Shown one piece after another: positions 24,412-33,096 of a DNA stretch of 58,765 bases. The stretch lies in assembly GCA_937877515.1 (NCBI GenBank), contig CALFIX010000002.1, positions 1 to 58,765 on the forward strand. The letters run 5' to 3'. The notes beneath the pieces are model-generated. The model saw only the letters and a list, made by a program, of their open reading frames with translations. It ran no database searches and was not told where the DNA came from. The DNA is from an uncultured Treponema sp. GTDB taxonomy: Bacteria > Spirochaetota > Spirochaetia > Treponematales > Treponemataceae. The translations under genes were made by a program, and so were the position numbers. Numbering within the stretch: position 1 is the first letter of the stretch; the number at the start of each line of letters is the position of its first letter.

Positions 24412-24420
24412 TGCTATAAA
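24412..24420 (+). promoter_or_regulatory. Extended -10 promoter of the redox unit
   Basis: TGC-TATAAA, then 11 bases to ATG 24432. The -35 is not recognisable. The leader would be about four bases and no ribosome site is present. Confidence 0.4.
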
Positions 24421-24431
24421 GTAAAGTCACT

Positions 24432-25478
24432 ATGAAAACATTTAAATTAAACTTTACAAAAGTACTTTTTAATAAAGTTGCCATTCTTTCCGTAGCAATT
24501 GCATCTTTCACATTTGTAGGGTGTAAAGACAAAAACTTAAAGACATTTTCTAACTGCGGAATAAAAATGTCTATTCCTGCTTCTTATGAAGAAAAGGGTC
24601 TTATTGTTGAATCTTATGGTTCTGATGTTAGTGCAATTCCAATTCTTATGGCAAGTTTTGAATACAAGCCTGCAACTTCTGCAATCATGGAAGAATTTAA
24701 CAGTTTAGAAGACAATGCTATAACAGACGAAACCATTCAAGAATATAATGAACGCTACTTGCAGCACTTTAAAACACTCATGATGATTTATGTGCTTACA
24801 AAAGAAGATTACACACATTATTCTGGCATAGGAACAATTCCAAACGACTTAGAAAAACTTGCAGAAAAAAATAACAGAGTTTATCTTGCTGACATTCCAG
24901 AAGAAAACACAGATGACATGAGCGAAGAAGAAATTGCTTTATACCAGGAATGCCGAAACTTTATTCTTAGTGCAAAAAATAAAATTACATTCACAAAAGT
25001 AGAAGACGACTCTTACCAAGAGCCAAACTACCCAGAAATGGAAAAAACTATTCCTAAGTTTTCTACCACAGACTTAGACGGCACACCTGTTACCAACGAA
25101 CTCTTTGCCTCTAAAGACGTAACAATCGTAAATGTCTGGGGAACCTTCTGCACACCTTGCATTAACGAAATGCCGAAACTTGCTGATTGGAGCAAAAAGC
25201 TTCCAGAAAATGTTCAGCTTATTGGTCTTATTTGCGACATAAACGGCAAAGATGACGCAGAAGGCATAAAAGAAGCTAAAGACATTTTAAAAGGAGCAGA
25301 TGCAAACTTTACAAACATTATTGCAAACGGCGACTGGTCTAAGTTTATGGAAGCTGTAATGTTTATTCCTACAACCTTCCTTGTAGATAAAAATGGGAAC
25401 GTTGTTTCTGAACCAATTACAGGAGCTCGCGTAGACGACTATAAAAAAGCATTGGATAACTATCTTAATGCAAAATAA
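24432..25478 (+). CDS. TlpA-like thiol-disulfide lipoprotein
   Basis: A 348-residue lipoprotein; long signal with F-V-G-C (C31) as lipobox. Residues about 35-190 form an acidic helical region of unknown fold. Residues 205-345 are a TlpA/ResA-type thioredoxin domain with W-G-T-F-C-T-P-C-I-N-E-M-P, active cysteines C240 and C243, and cis-Pro in F-I-P-T-T-F-L-V-D. It should reduce or exchange disulfides in the periplasm. It is first of three genes that together look like a transmembrane electron relay: the next gene starts in its last codons. Confidence 0.85.
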   Translation: MKTFKLNFTKVLFNKVAILSVAIASFTFVGCKDKNLKTFSNCGIKMSIPASYEEKGLIVESYGSDVSAIPILMASFEYKPATSAIMEEFNSLEDNAITDETIQEYNERYLQHFKTLMMIYVLTKEDYTHYSGIGTIPNDLEKLAEKNNRVYLADIPEENTDDMSEEEIALYQECRNFILSAKNKITFTKVEDDSYQEPNYPEMEKTIPKFSTTDLDGTPVTNELFASKDVTIVNVWGTFCTPCINEMPKLADWSKKLPENVQLIGLICDINGKDDAEGIKEAKDILKGADANFTNIIANGDWSKFMEAVMFIPTTFLVDKNGNVVSEPITGARVDDYKKALDNYLNAK

Positions 25479-25641
25479 AAAAGAAAATAAATCCTTAAGC
25501 AAAATAATTCTCCTGCTTGTACGCATTTTTTTGTTCATACTTGCAGGAGTTTTTATTTACATAGGGCTTTTGCGAAATGAAGAACACACCATACTTTCTA
25601 AAGCAATACGCATTTGCATGGAGTGCATAGGGCTTGGTTAA
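25468..25641 (+). CDS. CD1871A-type CXXC micro-protein
   Basis: A 57-residue protein starting at ATG 25468 inside the end of the TlpA-like gene. It has one membrane helix (about 13-34, I-I-L-L-L-V-R-I-F-L-F-I-L-A-G-V-F-I-Y-I) and a C-terminal motif A-I-R-I-C-M-E-C-I-G-L-G, with a C-x-x-C at the membrane edge. This is the pattern of the CD1871A family of CXXC micro-proteins found beside TlpA-like and 4Fe-4S membrane proteins in anaerobes. It would pass electrons or hold a cluster between the two larger partners. The stop codon overlaps the TTG start of the next gene. Confidence 0.8.
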   Translation: MQNKKENKSLSKIILLLVRIFLFILAGVFIYIGLLRNEEHTILSKAIRICMECIGLG

Positions 25642-26476
25642 AAAAGAATTTTTTCCAAAGTTACACAGAAAACTAATACAAGTTGCAAGCTTTGGCTTTA
25701 CAAATCCATTTATAAATCACTTCTTTAGCGGGAAACTTTACACTGGAAAATTAAAAAGCTTTTGCTCTCCAGGTCTTAACTGTTATTCATGCCCTGCAGC
25801 TGCATTCTCTTGCCCTATTGGAGCTTTACAGGCTGTTAGCACAAGCAAAAAATTTTCTGTAAGTTTTTATGTTATAGGATTTTTGTTAGCACTTGGAACA
25901 ATTTTAGGTCGTGCCGTATGTGCTTTTTTATGCCCTTTTGGGCTTTTACAAGAACTTTTAAATAAAATTCCTTCTCCAAAATTTAAACTTTGGAAACCAC
26001 TCCGCTATGTAAAGTTTGCCATACTACTTCTCTTTGTTTTGATTCTTCCTGTTGCAGACACAAACTACGCAGGAGTTGGCGACCCCACTTTTTGTAAATA
26101 CATTTGCCCTCAAGGAACTTTTGAAGCAGCACTTCCCCTCCTTACAACTCATCAAGAATTACATAGTGCACTCGGAATTCTATTCTTTATAAAATTAGCA
26201 ATACTTATTTGCGTTCTAATCCTTTGCATTTTTTGCCACAGATTTTTTTGCAAGCTTTTATGCCCACTCGGAGCCATTTATGGACTGTGTAATAAATTTA
26301 GCATTTTAAAACTAAGCGTAAACAAAGAAAGCTGCATAAAATGCGGTAAATGCACTTCCACCTGCAAAATGGAAGTAGACCCAAAAACAAATCCAAACAG
26401 CATAGAATGCATACGCTGTGGAGAATGTACACACGTGTGCCCCGTTCATGCCTTAAAACTTGAATTTCATCTATAA
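25634..26476 (+). CDS. NapH-like membrane polyferredoxin (4Fe-4S binding)
   Basis: A 280-residue membrane protein starting at TTG 25634, overlapping the CXXC micro-protein by 8 bases. Motifs in order: C-S-P-G-L-N-C-Y-S-C-P and F-S-C-P-I-G-A-L-Q (40-70), C-A-F-L-C-P-F-G-L-L-Q after a membrane helix, C-K-Y-I-C-P-Q-G-T, C-K-L-L-C-P-L-G, and two C-terminal ferredoxin motifs C-I-K-C-G-K-C-T-S-T-C and C-I-R-C-G-E-C-T-H-V-C-P. About five membrane helices. It is related to NapH/CcoG/YccM, which carry electrons across the membrane. It probably feeds electrons to the TlpA-like lipoprotein through the micro-protein. Confidence 0.85.
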   Translation: MVKKEFFPKLHRKLIQVASFGFTNPFINHFFSGKLYTGKLKSFCSPGLNCYSCPAAAFSCPIGALQAVSTSKKFSVSFYVIGFLLALGTILGRAVCAFLCPFGLLQELLNKIPSPKFKLWKPLRYVKFAILLLFVLILPVADTNYAGVGDPTFCKYICPQGTFEAALPLLTTHQELHSALGILFFIKLAILICVLILCIFCHRFFCKLLCPLGAIYGLCNKFSILKLSVNKESCIKCGKCTSTCKMEVDPKTNPNSIECIRCGECTHVCPVHALKLEFHL

Positions 26477-26516
26477 AAAATCCCCCGCAAGTGAAGTATT
26501 CTTCAAAAGCAGGGGG
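26474..26516 (-). terminator. Terminator of thrS
   Basis: On the minus strand: CCCCCTGC ... GCGGGGG with a nested TGAAG/CTTCA hairpin and one bulged base, followed by A then T6. It serves thrS (stop 26547). It could also slow the convergent polyferredoxin transcript, but the plus-strand T-tail is missing. Confidence 0.8.
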
Positions 26517-26546
26517 TTAAGTATCTTACTCTTAGTTAAAAAAAGT

Positions 26547-28304
26547 TTAGATACCGTTAAAGTGTGTATTTACTTTGTCCAAAACGTAAGATTTAAATTC
26601 TTCTAAGCCAAATGTTCTCTGAGGAATTTGGCTTGAGAAACGGAAGCGGCATGTTACAGAGTTTTCTTCCTGTTCCTTAGCACCAACTACAAGAATATAC
26701 GGCGTTCTGTGCTCACTTGAAATTACTTTGATTTTTGCCTTCATGTTGTCATCATCTGTGTAAGCATTTGAGCGAATGTTTACTGCACGAAGAGTGTCTG
26801 AAACTTTCTGTGCATACTCATTAAACTCCGGTGCAACAGGAACAACAGCAACCTGCTCAAAGTGAAGCCAAGCCGGGAAAGCACCTGCATAGTTTTCAAT
26901 CAAGATTCCCATAAAGCGTTCAAGGGAGCCTAAAACTGCACGGTGAAGCATTACCGGGTGATGCTTCTGGTTATCTTTTCCAATGTACTCTGCATTTAAT
27001 CTTTCTGCACTAGGTAACTGGTAGTCAAGCTGAATTGTTCCGCACTGCCACTGTCGGCCAAGGGCATCAATCAGGGTAAACTCTAACTTTGGTCCGTAGA
27101 ATGCACCTTCTCCAGGCTGAATTTCGTATTCCATTCCAGCACCCTTACATGCTGCTGCCAAAGCGGCTTCTGCGTGCTGCCATGTTGCTTCGTCTCCAAC
27201 GTGGTCTTCTGGCATAGTGCTAAGTTTTACAAGTAAGTTTTTGTCAAAACCAAAGTCTTTGTATACGTCTAAAAGTAAACGGCAGAACTTAGAAACTTCT
27301 GCTTCAATCTGTTCTTCGGTACAAATAATGTGTGCGTCGTCCTGAACAAAGCCACGAACACGCATGATTCCGTGTAAAGTTCCACTAGGTTCATTGCGTA
27401 CACAGTGACCGAATTCTGCAAGGCGAAGAGGCAAGTCTTTATAGCTTCTTGTGCGGCTCTTAAAGATTTCAAGAGCACCAGGGCAGTTCATTGGTTTTAC
27501 TGCAAAAAGACGTTTTTCACTTTCTGTAACAAACATATTCTTCTGGTAGTGTCCCCAGTGGCCGCTTCTTTCCCAAAGAGTACGAGGCATGATTGCAGGA
27601 GTATTTACTTCTAAGTATCCGTCATCAACAACCTTTTTACGCATATAATCCTGGAGTGTTACATACATCTGCCATCCGTTCGGATGCCAGAAAATCTGAC
27701 CTGGATCTTCCGGGTCTAAGTGGAAGAGGTCTAACTGCTGTCCCAGCTTTCTATGATCTCTCTTTTCTGCTTCTTCAAGCATCTTTAAGTAGTCTTTTAA
27801 GTCATTAGGTTTTGCAAAGCACACTGCGTAAACGCGGCTAAGCATAGGACGCTCAGAGTCGCCACGCCAATATGCTCCTGCCATTTTTGTAAGCTTAAAA
27901 CTCTGTGCGTTAATTTCTTTTGTACTTGCAACGTGAGGTCCACGGCAAAGGTCTGTAAAAGTGTCTTGTGTATAAGTTGTAATAGTTTCGCCTTCCGGGA
28001 GGTCGTTAATAAGTTCTACCTTGTAAGGCTGGTCCTTAAAAAGCTCAAGAGCTTCAGTCTTGCTTACTTCACGGCGTACAAACTCGTGGTTTCCTGCCAA
28101 GATACGACGCATCTCTTTTTCTACAAGAGGAAAATCTGCCTCTGTTAATTTTTTATCACCTGTAAAATCAAAATCGTAGTAAAAACCATTGTCTATTGCA
28201 GGTCCAATTGCAATTTTTGTTCCAGGAAAGAGATTTAATACCGCCTCTGCCATAACATGAGCGCAAGAGTGGCGTACTTTCTGAAGATTCTCGTCTAAAG
28301 CCAT
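26547..28304 (-). CDS. thrS: Threonine--tRNA ligase without TGS domain
   Basis: A 585-residue class II synthetase. It begins directly at the editing domain (H-S-C-A-H-V-M-A-E-A-V at 12-22, an HxxxH-type zinc site) so the N-terminal TGS domain of about 60 residues found in E. coli ThrRS is absent. The core has M-N-C-P-G-A (zinc Cys), H-G-I-M-R-V-R-G-F-V-Q-D-D-A-H motif 2, and an anticodon domain at the C-terminus. Start ATG 28304 is preceded by AGGTGA. TGS-less ThrRS enzymes are known in several lineages. G+C is above the local average. Confidence 0.96.
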   Translation of the reverse strand: MALDENLQKVRHSCAHVMAEAVLNLFPGTKIAIGPAIDNGFYYDFDFTGDKKLTEADFPLVEKEMRRILAGNHEFVRREVSKTEALELFKDQPYKVELINDLPEGETITTYTQDTFTDLCRGPHVASTKEINAQSFKLTKMAGAYWRGDSERPMLSRVYAVCFAKPNDLKDYLKMLEEAEKRDHRKLGQQLDLFHLDPEDPGQIFWHPNGWQMYVTLQDYMRKKVVDDGYLEVNTPAIMPRTLWERSGHWGHYQKNMFVTESEKRLFAVKPMNCPGALEIFKSRTRSYKDLPLRLAEFGHCVRNEPSGTLHGIMRVRGFVQDDAHIICTEEQIEAEVSKFCRLLLDVYKDFGFDKNLLVKLSTMPEDHVGDEATWQHAEAALAAACKGAGMEYEIQPGEGAFYGPKLEFTLIDALGRQWQCGTIQLDYQLPSAERLNAEYIGKDNQKHHPVMLHRAVLGSLERFMGILIENYAGAFPAWLHFEQVAVVPVAPEFNEYAQKVSDTLRAVNIRSNAYTDDDNMKAKIKVISSEHRTPYILVVGAKEQEENSVTCRFRFSSQIPQRTFGLEEFKSYVLDKVNTHFNGI

Positions 28305-28496
28305 TTACTTCACCTATTTATATGGAAAATATTTGAGCAATAGAATAAACCTTTTTTCCCCTTCTTACAAGTAGAAAGTGTAGACTAAACACTAAACGAA
28401 TTCTTAAAGATAAAATAAAGGAAATAGACAATTTATTTGCATTATGGTACAACTTACACGCTTGTATTGCACAAATTTCTCATAAAAGGGGATAAG

Positions 28497-29876
28497 ATGC
28501 GTAAATCTGTAACAATGGCGGCCTCTATCATTATGAGCATAATGGTAGCTTGTATTTGTCTTGCCTATTACATTATTACATTTAATATCACAATTCATGA
28601 AAAAGATTCACATATATCTGCAGTAAATAATATATACAATATTTTTGAAAATGAATTTGAAACTCCACTTACAGTGGCAAACACAATAGCTTCCGACTTT
28701 TTTTTGCAACAAATTTTAAAAGAAGAAAATTTACGCTCCAAGGAACAGAATGAAGAAATTTTTAAAAATTATTTAAACTCTATCAGGAATGAATTTCACT
28801 ATAATTCAGTTGATATAATTTCGCATTCATCTCATTATTACTACAGTCAAGACGGCATTTTAAAACACGTTGACCCAAATACCGACCCTAGTGACACATG
28901 GATTACAAGCTTTGAAGGAAGTAATATTCCATATACAGCTTCTGTATACATAGATCCAAATAATAAAGATCTTTCTACCGTCTATTTTAACAAACGAATA
29001 ACTGATGAAAATGGAACATTTTTAGGTATTACAAGCACAGGAATTCCATTACAAAGAATTATCAACTTAATCAGAGAAATTGAAAACAAACATAAAATAA
29101 AAATAAATTTTACAGATGACACGGGATTAGTTTTATTAGATTCATTTGAAGAAAATATAGTAAACACTACAGTCACTAGCATTTTTTCAACACCGGACTA
29201 CAGTTCTTATAACTTTGACTACATAAAAAACAATAATCTTAGTTTTTCTATAGTACACTACATAGAAAAACTTAACTGGTTTTTTGTATCTACTAGTTAT
29301 GTAAACAGCAAAAAAATTTCTTATCTTTCCTTTTATTTAATAGCTCTTCTTTGCCTTGTAGTTTCCATTTACGTTCTCTTTACAATAAGAAAATGCTGGC
29401 ACAAAGTAAAATTCAGTTATGTAGAAAAACCTGCTGAACTAGATAAACTGACTGGCCTTCCAAACAGGAACTTTTTTAAAGATATGTTTGGAGAACGAGG
29501 AATATTTAACACAACCCGTTACAAGAGCCTTGCTGTTTTTGACATTGACTCATTCAAGGAAGCCAACGATACCATGAACGGAGACTTAGCTCTTATTTCT
29601 GTTGTAAAAATAGTTACAGACCTTGTAAAAGATAAAGGCATGGTTTTACGATGGGGTGGCGATGAATTTTTAATTCTCTTTGAACTTTCAATGGAAGATG
29701 CTTCGAGGCTATGCCACGAATTCTGCAAACAGGTAGAAAATGAAAACCTGGTTACAGTTTCTATAGGACTTACAGAAATAAGACTTTCAGACACCATAAA
29801 AACAAATTACTACAGAGCAGCACAACACTGCTATTTTGCAAAAGAAATGGGCGGAAACGGCGTAAAACGGGATTAA
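28497..29876 (+). CDS. Diguanylate cyclase with periplasmic sensor
   Basis: A 459-residue membrane protein. The start ATG 28497 has AGGGG upstream; the longer frame from 28437 has none. Two membrane helices (about 7-28 and 275-297) flank a dCACHE-like periplasmic sensor; the C-terminal GGDEF domain begins at L-D-K-L-T-G-L-P-N-R and has an intact R-W-G-G-D-E-F with the first Gly at residue 387. The RxxD inhibitory site is missing (K-D-K-G at that place). It should make cyclic di-GMP. The next gene, also a diguanylate cyclase, starts one base after its stop. Confidence 0.88.
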   Translation: MRKSVTMAASIIMSIMVACICLAYYIITFNITIHEKDSHISAVNNIYNIFENEFETPLTVANTIASDFFLQQILKEENLRSKEQNEEIFKNYLNSIRNEFHYNSVDIISHSSHYYYSQDGILKHVDPNTDPSDTWITSFEGSNIPYTASVYIDPNNKDLSTVYFNKRITDENGTFLGITSTGIPLQRIINLIREIENKHKIKINFTDDTGLVLLDSFEENIVNTTVTSIFSTPDYSSYNFDYIKNNNLSFSIVHYIEKLNWFFVSTSYVNSKKISYLSFYLIALLCLVVSIYVLFTIRKCWHKVKFSYVEKPAELDKLTGLPNRNFFKDMFGERGIFNTTRYKSLAVFDIDSFKEANDTMNGDLALISVVKIVTDLVKDKGMVLRWGGDEFLILFELSMEDASRLCHEFCKQVENENLVTVSIGLTEIRLSDTIKTNYYRAAQHCYFAKEMGGNGVKRD

Positions 29877-29877
29877 T

Positions 29878-31551
29878 ATGAAATCTATTAGAACAAATTT
29901 TATAAGCACTTATTTAAGTGCAACAATTGTAGCTTTTTTAATTACTTCAGCTGTATCCTTTTATTACATACACTATGCTATTAATTTTCATTCTTCACAG
30001 GCAATGAATTTTTTAGCAGACGAAAAAGCCTATGAACTTAACAACACATTTTTTAATATTGAGCGAGCCGTTATAGAACTTAACAATATAATAATAACTA
30101 CTGTAGATTTTGAGCGCTTTACAAAAGACAAAACCTATGCAAAAAAAGTTGAAAATGAATTAGTTTTAACAGCGCAACAATTTGCAAAAATTCTAGGGTA
30201 CGTAAAGACTTTTTACTTTTGCCCAAATCCAGAATTTTTTCCAGATTCAAAATGCATCTATTACATGAATAACAAATTTAATTCTTTTATAGATTTTTCG
30301 TTTGACTTAAAAACATACGAAGAAACCGATGTAAATCACGTTGGCTGGTATTATAAGGCAAAGGAAGAAGGAAAACCTCTATGGGTAGGGCCATACAAAA
30401 ATTTTAATATAGATCATCCGTCAAATACAATTTCATTTGCAACTCCTATGTATATAGAAAAAACATTTATCGGCGTTGTTGGCATGGAAATTGAAGAAAT
30501 AGTGCTTAGACGCATAACAGACAGTATAAATTACGAAAATGGCTTTGGCTTTCTAGTTGCTAACGATGGTAGTCTTATTTTTCACAAAGATTTTCCTGGA
30601 GGACTTAAGGCTTCTGATTTTCAATATTATGAAAATGCCCTCACATTGCAAAAATTCTTTACATCCGAATACATAAACACAAATGAAAATTATAAATACA
30701 AGTGGCAAGGTAAAACTTCCCGTTTAACCCTTAAGCGTCTTGGAAACGACATGATTTTTGCCCTTTCAATTCCAGAGGTAGCTTTGCTAGAAGTTAGCTT
30801 TAGCATGATTTTCCATATGACAGTTATCTTGATAATAATTCTTGCGATTTCACTTATAATTGTAAATCAGCTTGCAACGCATATAATTACACCCCTTACA
30901 TCTCTAACAGAAACAACTGGACGTATAGCACGCGGAGAACTTAACACAGAAATTTCTTATAAATCAAATAACGAAATAGGTATTCTTGCAGAAAGTATAA
31001 GAAAAATCTCTATAGAACTTAAAGAATATATTTCTTATATAAGAACCCAGGCCTACACAGATGCCATGACAGGAAGCCGCAACAAAGCCGCATACATGGA
31101 CAGAGTAAAAATACTAGAGCGACGTACTGCAGAAGACATGGCAGAATTTACAGTTTATATATTTGACGTAAATGGGCTTAAAAGAATGAATGATACCTAT
31201 GGGCATGAATACGGAGACATGCTTATAAAAGACAGTGCCACTATACTACGGTCCATCTTTAAAGAAGAAAACATATTCCGCACAGGAGGAGACGAATTTG
31301 TTGTTATAGAAGAAAGCACTCCTGAAGAAAAAATAAAAAAAATCTTAATGCGTTTTGATAATGCTGTTATTGCATTTAATCGTACAAATGACCTGTACAC
31401 TGAAGAACTTGCTATTTCTAAGGGAGCCGCAACCTTTAATAAAGAGCTGGATGCAAATTATAAAAGCGTTTTTGACAGAGCAGACAAAGCCATGTATGCT
31501 TGCAAAGAAGAATACTATCGTACACATAACGACAGACGGCGTACCAGATAA
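29878..31551 (+). CDS. Diguanylate cyclase with dCACHE and HAMP domains
   Basis: A 557-residue membrane protein: N-terminal helix (9-31), dCACHE sensor (about 32-300, with W-Y-Y-K-A-K-E-E-G-K-P-L-W-V-G-P and A-T-P-M-Y), second helix (about 310-335), HAMP domain (T-P-L-T-S-L-T-E-T-T-G-R-I-A-R-G), and GGDEF (T-D-A-M-T-G-S-R-N-K; R-T-G-G-D-E-F, first Gly at 470). Like its neighbour it lacks the RxxD inhibitory site (F-K-E-E). The two cyclases are probably cotranscribed and respond to different ligands. Confidence 0.88.
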   Translation: MKSIRTNFISTYLSATIVAFLITSAVSFYYIHYAINFHSSQAMNFLADEKAYELNNTFFNIERAVIELNNIIITTVDFERFTKDKTYAKKVENELVLTAQQFAKILGYVKTFYFCPNPEFFPDSKCIYYMNNKFNSFIDFSFDLKTYEETDVNHVGWYYKAKEEGKPLWVGPYKNFNIDHPSNTISFATPMYIEKTFIGVVGMEIEEIVLRRITDSINYENGFGFLVANDGSLIFHKDFPGGLKASDFQYYENALTLQKFFTSEYINTNENYKYKWQGKTSRLTLKRLGNDMIFALSIPEVALLEVSFSMIFHMTVILIIILAISLIIVNQLATHIITPLTSLTETTGRIARGELNTEISYKSNNEIGILAESIRKISIELKEYISYIRTQAYTDAMTGSRNKAAYMDRVKILERRTAEDMAEFTVYIFDVNGLKRMNDTYGHEYGDMLIKDSATILRSIFKEENIFRTGGDEFVVIEESTPEEKIKKILMRFDNAVIAFNRTNDLYTEELAISKGAATFNKELDANYKSVFDRADKAMYACKEEYYRTHNDRRRTR

Positions 31552-31606
31552 AACTTGAAAATTAATAAAACATTTATACTTAAAATAAAATTTTCCGATA
31601 AAAAAG

Positions 31607-31615
31607 TGATAAAAT
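31607..31615 (+). promoter_or_regulatory. Extended -10 promoter before 31675
   Basis: TGA-TAAAAT. It is followed by a 27-base hairpin region and a ribosome site. The -35 (AAAATT) is not convincing. Confidence 0.4.
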
Positions 31616-31623
31616 GTTGAAAA

Positions 31624-31656
31624 ACCCGTAAAGCCAAACAATTTACGGGTGGCTTT
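31624..31656 (+). promoter_or_regulatory. 5' leader hairpin with two exclusive pairings
   Basis: ACCCGTAAA (31624-31632) pairs perfectly with TTTACGGGT (31642-31650). AAAGCC (31630-31635) can instead pair with GGCTTT (31651-31656). The two stems cannot form together, and the second is followed by GGGG of the ribosome site. It may be a translation switch or the remains of a terminator; there is no T-tail on the plus strand. Confidence 0.45.
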
Positions 31657-31674
31657 ATCTATTGGGGAAAAAGA

Positions 31675-33096
31675 ATGAGTGAAAATACAGAAGATTTTAA
31701 TTACCGCATAATAGAAGCCGTTGAACAAAAAGCCCAATGGTTTGACTCAACAGAGCTTCCAAAATTACAGGAAGATTATCGCCTTCATCTTACATGTGTC
31801 AGAAACCTCTTCGATGCACTCATAAAACGCTCTCTAATCAACGAAGATCCCTATAAAAAAGACAAGAAAATATCTTCTATCGTTCCACCAGAAAGCGGAG
31901 AATTTAACGACAACGAAAGAGCTCTTACTTTAGGCATACGCCTTAGCGACTACGAAAGCATGTTAGACTTTATTTGTAACTACATGAAATTTTCTGTTGA
32001 ACAGCTAAGCATGGATAAAATAAAAAAACTTGTAGAATTAAACAATTCTTTTACATGGAACAATCTTTCTCCAAATTCAAATAAACCAAATACAAAAGCA
32101 CTTGCCGTAGTTGTAAATGACTTAAGAACTAATGCTCCTCAAATGATTTTGAGCCTCATAAAAGACGTTACATTTAAATCTACACAGGCATTAAACGAAA
32201 TAAATGAAGGCTTAAAAAATCTTGCTGATTTTCAGAGAGAACGCTATAAAATAGAGGTTCGTAAAAATATTCTTATGAACCCACACTTTAACAAGGCTCA
32301 AGCTTATGACTCTGCGGGGACAATTATTACAGAAATAAAACGTTTGTTCCCAACTTGCATGGACAAAAAGCCTCTCGCAATGGACTTAATTGGAGAAATT
32401 GCGGCAGAAGAAGCCGGTGCAGACAAAGCAAACAGACAGGCTGCGTTGCTACAAAAACTTCAGGTAGAAGTAAAAAAGAGTAAAAAACAAGAAAATACTG
32501 TAGACACTCATGAAATTCTTATGGACGCTCTACGCACTCTTGGAACAACGTCAGAACAGTATGACCTTGTCTTAAACAAAATAATGACTAATCACGAAGT
32601 TCTTCAATCTGAACATAATTCATTCATGGATAAAATAAAACAACTCTTTAGAAAAATGTTTGGACTTGCAGAACCGGCTGTAGACTATGATGTTACCCTT
32701 GTAGACTCAAAAACTGGAGCTAATAGAAAAGAAAAAATTCACTTTACAGAATTTACGACAAGTCTTTCTAAAAGAATAAAATATTACGGCTCGTTTTCTA
32801 TGAAGGGCTCTCCTGGAGCAAACAGACTTGGTTCTCAAGATGATAAAACAAATTTAGACTTCTTAAACAGACAGATGATAGATAACAACCATCTTATGGC
32901 ACTACTTGGTGCATTAGATGAATATTTTAAAAATACCGCAACACCACAAGACCGAGGAAAAATTAAAGGCATAAAAATGGAGCTAACCTCCATAAAAAAT
33001 ATCATTGTAAAAACAAATCAAATTAGGGCAGAATACGTAGCCTATATAGAAGAAGCCGAACAACTTAAACGCTTAGGAATTGTAGACAATGCATAA
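31675..33096 (+). CDS. Conserved cytoplasmic helical protein of unknown function
   Basis: A 473-residue soluble protein without signal peptide or membrane helix. Mostly helical: Lys/Glu-rich with a coiled-coil-like stretch near 195-280 (A-L-L-Q-K-L-Q-V-E-V-K-K-S-K-K-Q). It contains basic clusters (I-K-Q-L-F-R-K-M-F-G-L). I recognise no domain; its length and composition are like conserved treponemal cytoplasmic proteins annotated as hypothetical. GGGGA ribosome site before ATG 31675. The next gene overlaps by 8 bases, linking it to an OppA-like binding protein. Confidence 0.65.
   Translation: MSENTEDFNYRIIEAVEQKAQWFDSTELPKLQEDYRLHLTCVRNLFDALIKRSLINEDPYKKDKKISSIVPPESGEFNDNERALTLGIRLSDYESMLDFICNYMKFSVEQLSMDKIKKLVELNNSFTWNNLSPNSNKPNTKALAVVVNDLRTNAPQMILSLIKDVTFKSTQALNEINEGLKNLADFQRERYKIEVRKNILMNPHFNKAQAYDSAGTIITEIKRLFPTCMDKKPLAMDLIGEIAAEEAGADKANRQAALLQKLQVEVKKSKKQENTVDTHEILMDALRTLGTTSEQYDLVLNKIMTNHEVLQSEHNSFMDKIKQLFRKMFGLAEPAVDYDVTLVDSKTGANRKEKIHFTEFTTSLSKRIKYYGSFSMKGSPGANRLGSQDDKTNLDFLNRQMIDNNHLMALLGALDEYFKNTATPQDRGKIKGIKMELTSIKNIIVKTNQIRAEYVAYIEEAEQLKRLGIVDNA

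Noticed and set aside
26482..26516. Attenuator or T-box in front of the polyferredoxin or thrS
   Set aside because: The hairpin lies 3' to both genes and has a T-tail only on the thrS strand, so it is a terminator. No T-box elements are visible upstream of thrS.
28437..28496. Longer start for the first diguanylate cyclase
   Set aside because: Would place 20 polar residues ahead of the membrane helix; AGGGG supports 28497.
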